Assembly: GCF_000143415.4 (NCBI RefSeq)
Contig: NW_003314344.1
Coordinates: 640,296 to 681,884, forward strand
Reading direction: 5' to 3'
Length of the DNA stretch: 41,589 bases
Source of the DNA: Selaginella moellendorffii
Taxonomy: Eukaryota > Streptophyta > Lycopodiopsida > Selaginellales > Selaginellaceae
The notes below the pieces were generated by a model. The model ran no database searches and was not told the origin of the DNA. It worked only from the letters and a program-made list of their open reading frames with translations. Positions within the stretch are counted from its first letter, which is position 1; each line of letters starts with the position of its first letter. A program made the translations under genes and the position numbers. This document shows positions 1 through 9,900 of the stretch, piece after piece.

Positions 1-900
1 TCTATCTACACTAATTTATTCAAGGAGCAATAACAAAGTTCCCTAGAAAAGAATTGAGTATTGTAACTCAAGTCTTCAATAGCAAGCCTAAACAGAATGG
101 TTTAACACTCCACCACTATCTATCCCATGACTCATTACTTGTAAGATTATCATTACTAACATGTATCAAGATAGTGACCTTTAATTGCATGATGTGAACA
201 TGAGAAATGAAATCATACCTTGTTGCTAAATCATCTCTTGAAAAAAGAGAATATGATTTACGTGTTTGATCCTTTGTCCCTGATGACTCTCTTTTTAGAC
301 TCAACTTAATTAAACCTCAAGCTTGCGTTCACATTGCCTTCAGTCAAATCCAAAAAAGGTTTATGAAAAAGTATGGTAATGACTACTTGAACCAATAGAC
401 TAATCTTTATAATTTTGATTTATTCACTTATAATCATGTCTAGGAAGAATCCACTAGTGACATGCTAAATAGCTACGGACTAGCATATTTGCCACTCATA
501 GTAACTATCAATAGACTAACATTAACCCTGCCAACTCAAAGCATAATCTTAAGTTGCTAATGTGCCTCATATACGAGCCCAAGTGCAAACTCTTGCAAAT
601 GGAACATCTCAATGAGCTCAAATGCAAGCTCACACAATATGGTATAAGAAGGTAATCAAAATTTATACCAAAGTAATGAATGTGAAGTTAAAGCACCTAA
701 ATATGTACCCACTCAGATTATTGTTTTTATCTTTATGTACGTAATAAGACTAATTGCCCAATTTTCTTGAATAGTACGCGTTGAGACTCATCCTTTGATA
801 CCAAATATAGTACATATGGTTTTCACTTTTTATCTTATAGTGATTTACCATAAAAGGAATCTAAACTCCATATGCCATATGTCACATGCCATGTGTCCAA
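1..900. other. AT-rich gene-free DNA
   Basis: No open frame longer than about 60 codons, no recognisable protein match and no RNA gene is visible. The composition resembles the repeat DNA at 20.9-28 kb. I see nothing assignable here. Confidence 0.6.
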
Positions 901-904
901 AAAT

Positions 905-1185
905 AGTGGAGCAGAACCCGAGTTTCAAGGCCTTGGGCCACTGAATAAAGGAATGGAGCTAAACTCCCAAGCTTGCAGCCAAGGAGCGAAGGAACCAGAG
1001 CATAAAGTGACTCTTGAGCATTCAGCCTAAGGAATAAAGGAACAGAAGCATGGAGTAATGTTGAAATAGTTCTAGAGCTTTCAATATCCCAATGCTAAAA
1101 TTAGCATGCAAAACAAAGCCAAACAAAGTTTGGAGTTATTTCAGTATACTAATGGTCTAATGTGAAGATATGGGTACTCCACTAG
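905..1185 (-). repeat. Minisatellite-like repeat family B, copy 1
   Basis: Phrases such as 'aaggaataaaggaacagaagc' variants recur about every 50-60 bp between 940 and 1060. The flank at about 1147-1180 reads as a near reverse complement of 25880-25915. The same family therefore lies at 25880-26205 in the opposite orientation. No coding content is seen. Confidence 0.6.
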
Positions 1186-1469
1186 TAAGCATGGTATAGA
1201 ACTTGGGCTAAAACCCAAGTTAGACATAGAATAAAAACAAGCACACAAGCGGAAGTTAGACTATGCCTCCAATTGGTTGATCATATACCCATTATCCTTA
1301 TTATACATTTGGAACCCTCCATAGCCCCTCTGCTAAGGAATGCATGCTTTGAGCTTTCACCCTTAGTACTAGGAATTAGTCTTTCGAACAAGCTTGAAAC
1401 TTACTAAATATAGAATGGTGCTAAATTGCAAATTTAGACACAGGAACAACATCATCGTATTTAGGCAAA

Positions 1470-1915
1470 CTTTATATTCTGTAGATATGCCAAATTAGTA
1501 AATCTAGACACTTTCCATAAATAGATAATAAGACTTAACAGAACCAACACATAAAGTATAATAGTGAGGGTGTTTTGGCAAATATGGTAAATTATCACTT
1601 CGTGAGTATTAAGGGACTAAGCTCAATGTTGTAGGGGTTCTCAACACTAATAAGTGCAAGCCAACAACATGAGTTTCTCATCACCATATCAAATATGCTT
1701 GACTAATGATAACTTAGGATTTCCTTTCTTAGTGCCCTTCTGGTGTAAATGCACATATGATGATTAATTTCTCAACTAGCTTTGGCAGAGACTGATAAAG
1801 GGTCTAGCAATACTGACCTCCTACCGTCGTAGCAATAAAGAAAAAATATCCAAAAGGATTAGCCGATAGGTAATTTTCAATATCCATAATCACATTTGCA
1901 ACAAAGATATTCGTC
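1470..1915 (+). repeat. Dispersed repeat family A, copy 1
   Basis: About 440 bp aligns collinearly by eye with 21880-22310. Shared landmarks in order are 'agatatgcc', 'taaacacttt/tagacacttt cataaatag', 'gagggactaa', 'gagactgataaa' and 'attgacctcct/actgacctcct'. Many substitutions and small indels separate the copies, so the family is old. It lacks a recognisable coding domain. It abuts the decayed gypsy copy and could be non-autonomous element sequence or an old LTR, but I cannot decide which. Confidence 0.7.
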
Positions 1916-2037
1916 AGATCAAGATTTGTGTTTGACTTTTTAATAATACCTTTCTTTAGCTTCTCCTAGATATTTGTTAGTAAAATTTTAATATCCTTTG
2001 GTGGTTTTTAGGCATGTGAACCTCATCTTATGATAAA

Positions 2038-2243
2038 GCTATAAGCAATCATATAGAACAACTCGATAAATGATCTATATAAGTTCAAATATAAAAGGAA
2101 ATGGCTCAAGAATAAAAGTGCACTATTTGTTCTAGTTAATTAAAGGTTTTGGGATATTTAGGGTTAAGTGTCCTTAGGTTTTAATAATACTCGATTGTGT
2201 AATCTCATAAAAAGTTTAAACTTAGGAGCTTACAAAAGCTTGA
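2038..2243. other. About 205-bp insertion within decayed gypsy pol
   Basis: Alignment to the intact element breaks after 'gataaagct' and resumes at 'agtattcattttgcattg', although those blocks are adjacent in the intact copy (about 7727 and 7736). The inserted AT-rich DNA has no recognised ends or coding content. Confidence 0.55.
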
Positions 2244-3582
2244 TAGAAGTATTCATTTTTGCATTGACTATTGTTAGATTTTTTATATCATTTGGGAAAA
2301 AGTTATAGTTCACTAAATTAAGTTTTGCTTTTGTGTATTAGCAAGTGTTAATAGCTAAGGAGGATGTTTTTACCACTACTTTTCATACATCATTTGGTTT
2401 ATACAACTTTTTGCTTATATTATTTGGGTTGAACAATGTTTCAGCAACTTTTTAATGATTGATGGATGAAGTTCTTTATGATATACTAAAAGTGACTCTT
2501 GACTTTATCAATGATATCTTTATCTACTCAAAGAGGATATAAAAGGACTATATCCATGATGTTCACAAAGCATTAAAGTGGTTGTAGGATGTTGATTTGA
2601 AACTAAAGTGGTCAAAATGCATGTTTATATCCAAGAACATATTTCTCATGATAAAGTGTATTAACAATATGCAATACTTCTTCAACAAAGTGCAATGTTT
2701 TAATCATTTTATTTATCTTCTTTCTATTCATATTACACCATTATAAAAGTTGTTGAAATCTATATCATCTTTCATTTGCTTAGAAATTGTAAATGGGCAT
2801 TTGTGGATCTCGAGAGGTGTTGACAACTTCTCTAATTTTGGCATATTATAACTACATTTGACATTTCATTTTGTTTATAAATGCTTGTAATATTGGTCTT
2901 AGAGATGTATTGATTCAAGAGAGCACAAGTGTGTCTGGTCATTGCTATCTTATTGTATATATTAGCTATACGTTGTAACTAGCAGAGGTGAATTACCCCA
3001 CGATAAAGGAATGTTTAATAGCATTTTGGGGTTTTGAGAAGGTTTATGCATACTTCTATAATTCTTATAAATGTTGTGGTCGTTTTATTATTAAAACAAA
3101 AGAACTTAGTTAGTCAAACTATTTAGTGGGCTCTAAAGCTTTAAATATATAACTTCAAAGTTGTTCATCGCCAAAGGATTTTTATACTTAATATTGATGC
3201 CCTTTCACTTTTTTCTTTTGTTACTAATAAGTTTGTTATTCTGATTTTTTAAACTAGGATTCTATACTATTGGTATTTAATGTACTTGATATTTAGTGTC
3301 CACAATGTATGGAGCTATATTTACTTTATCTTAATGAGATTTGGTAAATTTAAAAGGTTGAGCCGTGAATTTGGAAGGTTTCATGATAAGTTTGAGAATT
3401 TTAAATCATTTGCTGATGATTTGCCATTTTGGCATTTACATTCTCTATATCATTTTAAGGATAACCTTCTTTACTTTGTGGGGACTAATCTTGATAATCA
3501 TTTATAGCAATAGTGCCTTCAATCTTTATTCTATGCTTTCTTCACATTTATTCTATTTTAGGCAAGTATATGGGATATCAAA

Positions 3583-3694
3583 TGACACGAACCACGGGAA
3601 TATTCCGAGAATATTCTATGGCCTGTGGGATTTAAGGCCGTAACGCCTTAAGGGTTGGGAGGTTGGCCTAGGGTTCGCTCTCTTGTTCGTTTCA
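3583..3694 (+). repeat. 112-bp LTR, same family as the chromovirus at 30-33 kb
   Basis: The unit begins TGACACGAACC and ends GTTCGTTTCA. It is nearly identical in reverse complement to 30197-30308 and 33395-33501. It carries the same paired GAATATTC motifs and the TTAAGGC/GCCTTAA inverted repeat. TTGGTATCGGAGC follows directly. Confidence 0.85.
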
Positions 3695-3709
3695 TTGGTA
3701 TCGGAGCCC
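3695..3709 (+). other. Primer-binding site, tRNA-iMet type
   Basis: TTGGTATCGGAGCCC directly follows the LTR. Plant LTR elements commonly use TGGTATCAGAGC, complementary to the 3' end of initiator tRNA-Met. This copy has one change from that form. Confidence 0.7.
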
Positions 3710-3880
3710 AGTTCGATTCTCGTGGCTGACGAGTGGGGCAAAAATATTCTGAAGGAATATTTAACATGGTGGATCTAGAGGGAGGACCAAGGTTTGGTAG
3801 ACCCTAATAGAAAAACCATGGTGACCGGATGGTGGCCTAAGTATGATCGCGAACGATCATTCCCTGACGAGAGGGAGGAT

Positions 3881-3984
3881 TGTTAGGCACCAAGTCAGGA
3901 TAATAGGATAAGGAAAGGGCCCTGCAATCAAGTGATCACCCCTTTAGCCAGTTGGCTTAGGGTGTAAGGGATAGGATACTAACA
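3881..3984 (+). repeat. Second LTR-like unit (TGTTAG...CTAACA)
   Basis: This 104-bp unit has 6-bp terminal inverted repeats TGTTAG/CTAACA. A purine-rich tract (gagagggagga) precedes it and a primer-like site follows, which is the expected setting of an LTR. It is not the same sequence as the LTR at 3583-3694. Confidence 0.6.
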
Positions 3985-3999
3985 TTGGTATCAGAGCAC
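3985..3999 (+). other. Primer-binding site, tRNA-iMet type
   Basis: TTGGTATCAGAGCAC immediately follows CTAACA and contains the full TGGTATCAGAGC sequence complementary to the plant initiator tRNA-Met 3' end. Confidence 0.75.
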
Positions 4000-5078
4000 A
4001 TGTGACTAAGAAGTTTTATTGGCTAGAGATCTAACATAATGTTATCCAGTATATAGTGCTAAATTTGTAATGCTCCCCCTCATGCTATAGGAAGATATTT
4101 GGAGTTAATCATAATTTCATGTCTATCAAAGTTTGTGGTATTTGATTTGATAAGCAATAAATATGTCATTATTGTTTTTGACTACTTAATTAATTAGGTG
4201 AAAGCCTATAATGCACCTATCTCTCTCCCCAATTGCAATTGCTTAATGAAAGAGTTTTTAGTGGTTATTTTATCTCTATTTATCCTCTAAGGTTCTAAGA
4301 ATCCATAATAAAAATCTTATCCCATGATCATATACACTATAAAGTCAGTGCTCTTGCTAGTGCATTTGTGACTACTATTAGATACTTCCTGAATCAAGTA
4401 GTGTTTGAATATTCTATCTAGAGTGGATTCTATCAAATATCTTGCATTTATGGTTGAGGCATTTCATATTTTGACATATCAGTTGGGATACACCACACTT
4501 TCACAAGTGTTTATCGTTCATAGATGAATGGTTTGGTAGAATATCTCATTCAAACTTTCAAAGGGATTATCATGAAGTATATAAACTTTCATTATTTGGA
4601 TTGGGATAGTTATTTGCTATCTCTTCGATATATGTACATCACAGTGATATAATAGTTTAGATTTCAGTTGAGTTTATCTTTGCAATTACTATAGTTATTA
4701 AGGGATAAATATTTGACGAGCATTCTTCCACTAATTCAAGTAAAGTTTATTAAACATAAGTGGGATAATAATGGCACTACAACCCTATTTTTCCCAATCT
4801 TACAGTGTGTAGGTTATCTAAAGGGCTCCTTGTTTAATGGAAGGGATAATATTAAGTGTTGTAACAAATTGGACCACAAGTTTATGAGGTTTGCATGACA
4901 TTTAATAAGTCTACCCTTTAGAAATTATGCATATGCAAAGGTTAAAGTCCTCTGTACAAAAGCATTAGAAATAAATCACACCATCTATAAATTCACTTCC
5001 TTTTTATATTCCTTCAAATCCTAGCCTATCAATTAAGAGACTTTAATTGTTTTCCATCCTTCTAAAAGGAGAGGATAG

Positions 5079-5230
5079 TGTAAAGTCCAAATATATAGTT
5101 ACAATGCTATTAATGTAGTGAGATTTGATAACTATTGAATTGGTTTTAATTTAAACCACTCACTACTGTAAATAAGCTAGGGTTTTAAAGTTAATCTAAT
5201 ATGCATATGTTTGTATTCTATGCACTCATA
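5079..5230 (+). repeat. Decayed 3' LTR of the upstream gypsy copy
   Basis: It begins tgtaaagtcc after the purine tract aaaggagaggatag and ends gcactcata. Shared blocks with the intact LTRs include 'aagctagggttt', 'aatatgcata(t)' and 'attctatgcactca'. It has lost about 20 bp relative to the 174-bp intact LTR and shows the same C-to-T/G-to-A skew as the pol part. Confidence 0.8.
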
Positions 5231-5545
5231 CTTCTAAACTAGAAAGTTTTTATTTTATGTAAATGACAATTGGGAAATTAGATAAATTTAGTTCTGGTAT
5301 TTAGAATATTCTTTAATCAATTAGCTCTCTGTTTGGACTATGATAAAGAAATTAATGTAACTATGGAATGAACCTCATTTTAGAATTTAAGAATATAACT
5401 TATAAACATGTTTCACATAAAATAATCCAAAGAGCCTTTATATATAAGCAATTGTTTCTTTGCCAGGTTACTTTAGAATATAAGGGATATTATTTGTTTT
5501 TATTGATATTAAAAGGGTTGAATCTGTGATATGATATTATGAAAG
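5231..5545. other. AT-rich spacer between two gypsy copies
   Basis: No ORF, RNA or repeat end is recognised. It is the target DNA of the young gypsy insertion, whose left target-site base run is aaag at 5542-5545. Confidence 0.55.
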
Positions 5546-5719
5546 TGTGAGGGCCAAGTGTATGGCTACGATGCCGTATACTAATATTAGCGTAGTGGAT
5601 TTTGGTAGCCGTCGGATTGGTTTCAATCCGGACCACTCGCTCCTGTATATAAACTAGGGTTTTTGGGCTAATTGATATGCACATTTCTGTATTCCCTTTC
5701 CATATTCCATGCACTCACA
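5546..5719 (+). repeat. 5' LTR (174 bp)
   Basis: TGTGAGGGCC...CACTCACA, with a TATATAAA box at 5646-5653. The hairpin CGGATTG-GTTT-CAATCCG lies just upstream of the box. It differs from the 3' LTR at three sites (tat/tac, tagcg/taacg, taaac/taagc), all transitions. Confidence 0.95.
5646..5653 (+). promoter_or_regulatory. TATA box of the 5' LTR
   Basis: TATATAAA is the only strong TATA match in the LTR and lies about 65 bp before the LTR end. That is consistent with transcription starting inside the LTR. The 3' LTR has TATATAAG at 10480-10487. Confidence 0.6.
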
Positions 5720-5739
5720 TTGGTGGAGGTGAGGGGCAC
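5720..5739 (+). other. Putative primer-binding site, tRNA not assigned
   Basis: TTGGTGGAGGTGAGGGGCAC begins directly after the LTR and starts with (T)TGG, as needed to pair with a tRNA CCA end. It does not match the initiator-Met site used by the other elements here. I cannot name the tRNA from sequence alone. Confidence 0.45.
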
Positions 5740-5772
5740 CTTTGATTGTCCCTGGGGAGTGCTTGGATTTGG

Positions 5773-5945
5773 GGATTTCGGTTTAGATCTAGCTTTTCCA
5801 TTGTCTAGATCTAGCTTTTTCCATTTCCTTTCTTTTGTTCTTTCCTTTCAGGATTTTGGTTTAGATCTAGCTTTTTGCATTGTCTAGATCTACCATTTCT
5901 TTCCAGCTTTTTGTCATTTCTCTTCTTTTGCTCTTTCTTTCTCAT
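5773..5945 (+). repeat. Tandem duplication in the gypsy leader
   Basis: Two units with a period of about 78 bp start at 5773 and 5851. Each contains GGTTTAGATCTAGCTTTT, then CATTGTCTAGATCTA, then a pyrimidine-rich stretch. The AGATCT palindrome therefore occurs four times before the gag start. Confidence 0.75.
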
Positions 5946-5953
5946 TCATTTTC

Positions 5954-6886
5954 ATGGCCGATCCGCAATCTCCTCCTTTGACTCTAGAGCAGCAGTTGGT
6001 TCAATTGCTTGATGCTATGCGCCTGCAATTGAACAACCAAACTCAGTTGATGGCGGCGTTCACGGCACATGGTACAACTCCTCCTGCTTTTGGTGCCAAT
6101 CCTCGCGTTCGGCCGGAGTTCTTTCGTGGGAATCCTGGGGATGATGTGTACCATTGGTTTGATCACTTCACGGTGATTGCCACATATCATTCTTGGGATG
6201 ATGCTCGACGTTTGCGGGAGTTCCCCACATGTCTTCAAGGGACGGCATTGCAGTGGTACAATGGATTGAGCGCAGCTACTCGTGGCGATTGGAGTGTTCT
6301 TCCGGACGTCTTCAAACGCGCCTTCGGACACGCCGACGATTGTGATGATGCCTTCCAACAATTGCATCATCTTCGCCAAGGGCCATCTGAGTCGGTGATG
6401 CAATTTGGCGTTCGTTTCCGAAGTCTTTTGCTTCGTGCGGAGCCAAATATGTCGGAGCGGATCAAGCTAGGAATGCTGTGGCCAGCACTTCGTCAAGATC
6501 TTGTCGGACTTGTGCATGCACTTGCTCCTGCCACTCTTGACGATGCTCTTCGCTTGGCACAACGTTATGAGACGTCGCCTCTTCCACTTCTTGCTACACG
6601 TCCTTCAGCTCCACTTCCTATGAGTGATGGTCCTGTTCCCATGGAGGTTGATGCTGCTGCTACTCGAGTCCAAGGACAAGGGCGAGGACGTGGTCGTGGC
6701 CGTGACATTCGTTGCTGGGCGTGTGATGAAGTTGGTCATACTTATCGGCGTTGTCGGCGCTTTCCGGATTGGCGACCTCCATTTCCTGGGTGGAGACCTT
6801 GGCGTCAGCAACGTCCCGTTGGTGCTGCTGCGGTGGAAGGTTTGGATACCGAGGTGCATTCGGGAAACGAGGAGTCGCGCGAGTAA
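5954..6886 (+). CDS. gag: Gypsy Gag protein
   Basis: 310 codons. Gag assembles the particle and binds element RNA. The middle part (about residues 45-220) has the retrotransposon Gag pattern, including RPEFFRGNPGDD, a tryptophan-rich helix region (LQGTALQWYNGL) and a FGVRFRSLL segment. A basic RG-rich linker leads to one CCHC zinc knuckle, C-x2-C-x4-H-x4-C, at about residues 254-267. The ATG at 5954 is the first one after the leader. The frame ends before pol opens 89 nt downstream in another frame, so Gag and Pol are not a simple single polyprotein here. Confidence 0.92.
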   Translation: MADPQSPPLTLEQQLVQLLDAMRLQLNNQTQLMAAFTAHGTTPPAFGANPRVRPEFFRGNPGDDVYHWFDHFTVIATYHSWDDARRLREFPTCLQGTALQWYNGLSAATRGDWSVLPDVFKRAFGHADDCDDAFQQLHHLRQGPSESVMQFGVRFRSLLLRAEPNMSERIKLGMLWPALRQDLVGLVHALAPATLDDALRLAQRYETSPLPLLATRPSAPLPMSDGPVPMEVDAAATRVQGQGRGRGRGRDIRCWACDEVGHTYRRCRRFPDWRPPFPGWRPWRQQRPVGAAAVEGLDTEVHSGNEESRE

Positions 6887-6975
6887 TGGAGGGACCTTGC
6901 GCGAATAAGTTAGTGACCCCTCCATCTTTCTTTTGGGAGTATCATTAAGGGGTTCACTCGGCACCGGTTCATCCA

Positions 6976-9900
6976 GTGTTTACTTTCCAAGCTCGTTTTT
7001 ATAACAAGAGGTCTCCTATTCTTCTCTCCGTGTTGGTTGATACAGGTTTGAGTTTATCTTATATTGCTCGACCTGTTGCCACACGTTGTCGTCTACACTT
7101 GCGTCGTGCGGCGGATCCAGTTTTCATTCTTTATAGCAACGGCCGTACACATGCATGTGCACGAGATGAGGCGGACCTGGTTGTGCGTGTGGGCGATCTC
7201 GAGCTTGAGTTGCAGTCATTGCGGGTGGTGCCGAGTCAAGCTTTTGACCTCATTCTTGGTATGGATTGGTTGCAGCACAATCATGCCAAGTGTGACTTTG
7301 AGGCTTTTCCCCCTTGTCTCATACTTCCTTATGTTTCATCCATTCCTCTCACTTCCGTACCTCTTCATCCCTCTACTTCTACCTCTGCTTCCATTGCTTT
7401 TGTTCCCCCATTATTTCCTTTTGTGTTTCCATCTTGTTCTGCTCTTCCCTTTTCCGATCCCTCCGATGATCTTTGTGTTGCAACTGTTGACCAGCTCATG
7501 AAGGAGTATTCTGATCTCTTTGAATTTGACCTATCGTCTGGGGCCAAGATTGCCACACGTCATCCCATTCCAACTGGGGATGCTCGTCCAATCAAGGTTC
7601 CTGTTCGTCATCGGTCACCCAAGGAGATCAAGATTTTACGTGCAAACATCAAGGAGATGTTGGAGAAGGGTGTTATTCGGAAGTCGCGGAGTCCTTGGGC
7701 ATGTGAACCTCATCTTGTGACGAAGCCTAATGGGAGTATTCATTTCTGCATCGACTATCGTCCGTTAAATGAAGTGACGATCCCGGACGTGTACCCTCTT
7801 CCTCACACTGCTGATCTCTTGGATCGTCTGGGGCGAAGTCGTTGGTTCACCAAGCTAGATCTTGCTTCTGGGTATTGGCAAGTACCGATGGCTGAAGACG
7901 ATATTCCTAAGACTGCTTTTCGTACACCATTTGGTTTGTACGAGTTTTTGGTGATGCCGTTTGGTTTGAACAATGCTCCAGCAACTTTTCAGCGAATGAT
8001 GGACGAGGTTCTTTGCGATATGCCGGTGACGGCTGACTTCATTGATGATGTCTTGATCCACTCGGAGGGGACGTGGGAGGAGCATGTTCGTGATGTTTGT
8101 AAAATGTTGGATCGGCTACGCGACGTTGGTTTAAAGCTGAAGCGGTCGAAGTGCGTGTTTGGGTCCAAGGACACAACTTATCTTGGGTACCGTATTTCTC
8201 GTGAGGGTTTGCAAGTTGATCCTGACAAACTTGTGGCTGTTCTAAAGTTCCCTACTCCGAAGTGTGTGAATGATGTGCAGCGCTTTTTGGGTAAGGTGCA
8301 GTATCTCGGTCGTTTTGTGGATCATCTTTCCGATCGCACTTTACCATTGCGAGCGTTGCTGAAGTCATCAACGTCATCTTTCATCTGGTCTCCCGATTGT
8401 GAGCGGGCGTTCGTGAATCTCAAAGAGCTATTGACGACTCCTCCGGTTTTGGCATATCCTGACTACACTCGACCTTTTATTTTGCGCGTGGATGCTTCTG
8501 ACATTGGTCTTGGAGGTGTGTTGATGCAAGAGAGCTCGAGTGTGCCTGGTCAGCGCCATCCCATTGCATACATAAGCCGTACATTACAACCAGCGGAGAT
8601 GAACTACTCCACGACGGAGAATGAGTGTTTAGCAGCAGTCTGGGGTTTCGAGAAACTTCATGCCTATCTACATGGTTCTCGGACGTTACTTGAAGGTGAC
8701 CATGCTGCTGTTACTTCATTATTGAAGTGGAAGAACCTGGTTGGTCGTACGGCTCGATGGGCTTTGAAGCTTCAGATATATGATTTCGATGTTGTTCATC
8801 GCCCAGGGAGTTCTATGGGTGATGCTGATGCCCTTTCTCGAGCTCCTCTTCCTTCTCCACTCACTTCTCATGTTTCTGACGAACCTGTTGTTCCAGCATC
8901 TGTGGATTTTCTAGATGAGGATTCTGTGCCGTCGGCGGTTGCTGTCCTTGACGTTCAGTGTCCACAGGGCGTAAAGCAAGATCTACCTTCTCTGGATGAG
9001 GTTCGCGAGGCTCAAAAGATTGAGCCGTGGATTCGAAGGCTTCGAGATGGGTTTGAGAATCCTGCATCACTTGCTGATAACTTGCCTTTTTGGCATTTAC
9101 ATTCTCAATATCGCCTTGAAGATGGCCTTCTTTATTTTGTGGGGACGGATCCTGATGCTCATTTACGGCTAGTGGTGCCTTCGGTGTTTATTCCGCGGTT
9201 TCTCCATGCCTACCATGATTCTCCTATTCTAGGTGGGCATATGGGACACCGTCGTGTCACCGAGAAGTTGCACAAATCTTTCTATTGGCCAGAGATGCGA
9301 CGTGATATTATCCGGTATGTGCGTAGTTGCGTTTGGTGCCAAGCTCGTAATACTCCCCCTTGTGCTGCGGAAGGACGGTTGGAGTCAATTGCAGTTTCTC
9401 GTCCGTTTGAGTTGGTGGCGTTTGATCTTATGGGACCTTTTCCGCGATCGACTGCTGGCAATGAGTATGTTATTATTGCTTCTGACTACTTGACTCGTTG
9501 GGTGGAAGTTGGTGCTCTTGCTAGTGCCTCTGCAACTGCTGTTGGATACTTCCTCCTCAATCGAGTGGTGTTCCAGCATTCTTGTCCAGAACGGATTCTT
9601 TCGGATAATGGTCCTGCATTTATGGCTGAGGTATTTCATGTTTTGACATCTCGGTTGGGGATACGCCACACTTTTACGAGTGCTTATCATCCACAATCAG
9701 ACGGTCTGGTGGAACGGCTCGTTCGGACGTTCAAAGGGATGATTGCGAAGTATGTGAACTTTCAACATTCGGATTGGGATGGTTATTTGCCGTCTCTTCG
9801 GTATGCTTATGTCACAGGGGTGCAGAGTTCTGTTGGTGCTTCACCATATAAACTTCTATATGGTCATGATCCAATATTACCAACAGAGCTAGGTTTACCT

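Larger units (their letters stand above)
3583..4000 (+). mobile_element. TRIM-like composite of two short LTR/PBS modules
   Basis: The host gypsy alignment stops at about 3582 and resumes at about 4001, so 418 bp are inserted. The insert reads as a 112-bp LTR (3583-3694), a tRNA-iMet-type primer site, about 170 bp without coding capacity, a purine tract (about 3867-3880), a second TG...CA unit of 104 bp (3881-3984) and a second primer site. A miniature LTR element normally has two matching repeats. Here the two units differ in sequence apart from a short shared core (GTTGGC-C/T-TAGGGT). I see no convincing target-site duplication. Confidence 0.65.
1970..5230 (+). mobile_element. Decayed Ty3/gypsy retrotransposon (pol part and 3' LTR)
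   Basis: The sequence follows the intact element at 5546-10553 block by block. 2011-2040 matches the RT region near 7699. 2370-2600 matches the RT active-site region near 7911-8100. 2900-3060 matches RNase H. 3400-3510 matches the spacer before integrase near 9070. 4010-4700 matches integrase. 4770-5050 matches the pol tail. The copy ends in a decayed LTR at 5079-5230. Most differences are C-to-T or G-to-A, which filled the frame with stops. The gag part and 5' LTR are not visible. Two insertions interrupt it (about 2038-2243 and 3583-4000). Short open frames inside it, such as 3280-3507, are relics and not genes. Confidence 0.88.

Noticed and set aside
3280-3643. Two overlapping plus-strand ORFs as small genes
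   Set aside because: They match the spacer before integrase in the intact gypsy element and run into the inserted LTR.
5984-9696. Several minus-strand and alternate-frame ORFs inside the gypsy element
   Set aside because: Shadows of gag and pol with no domain of their own.
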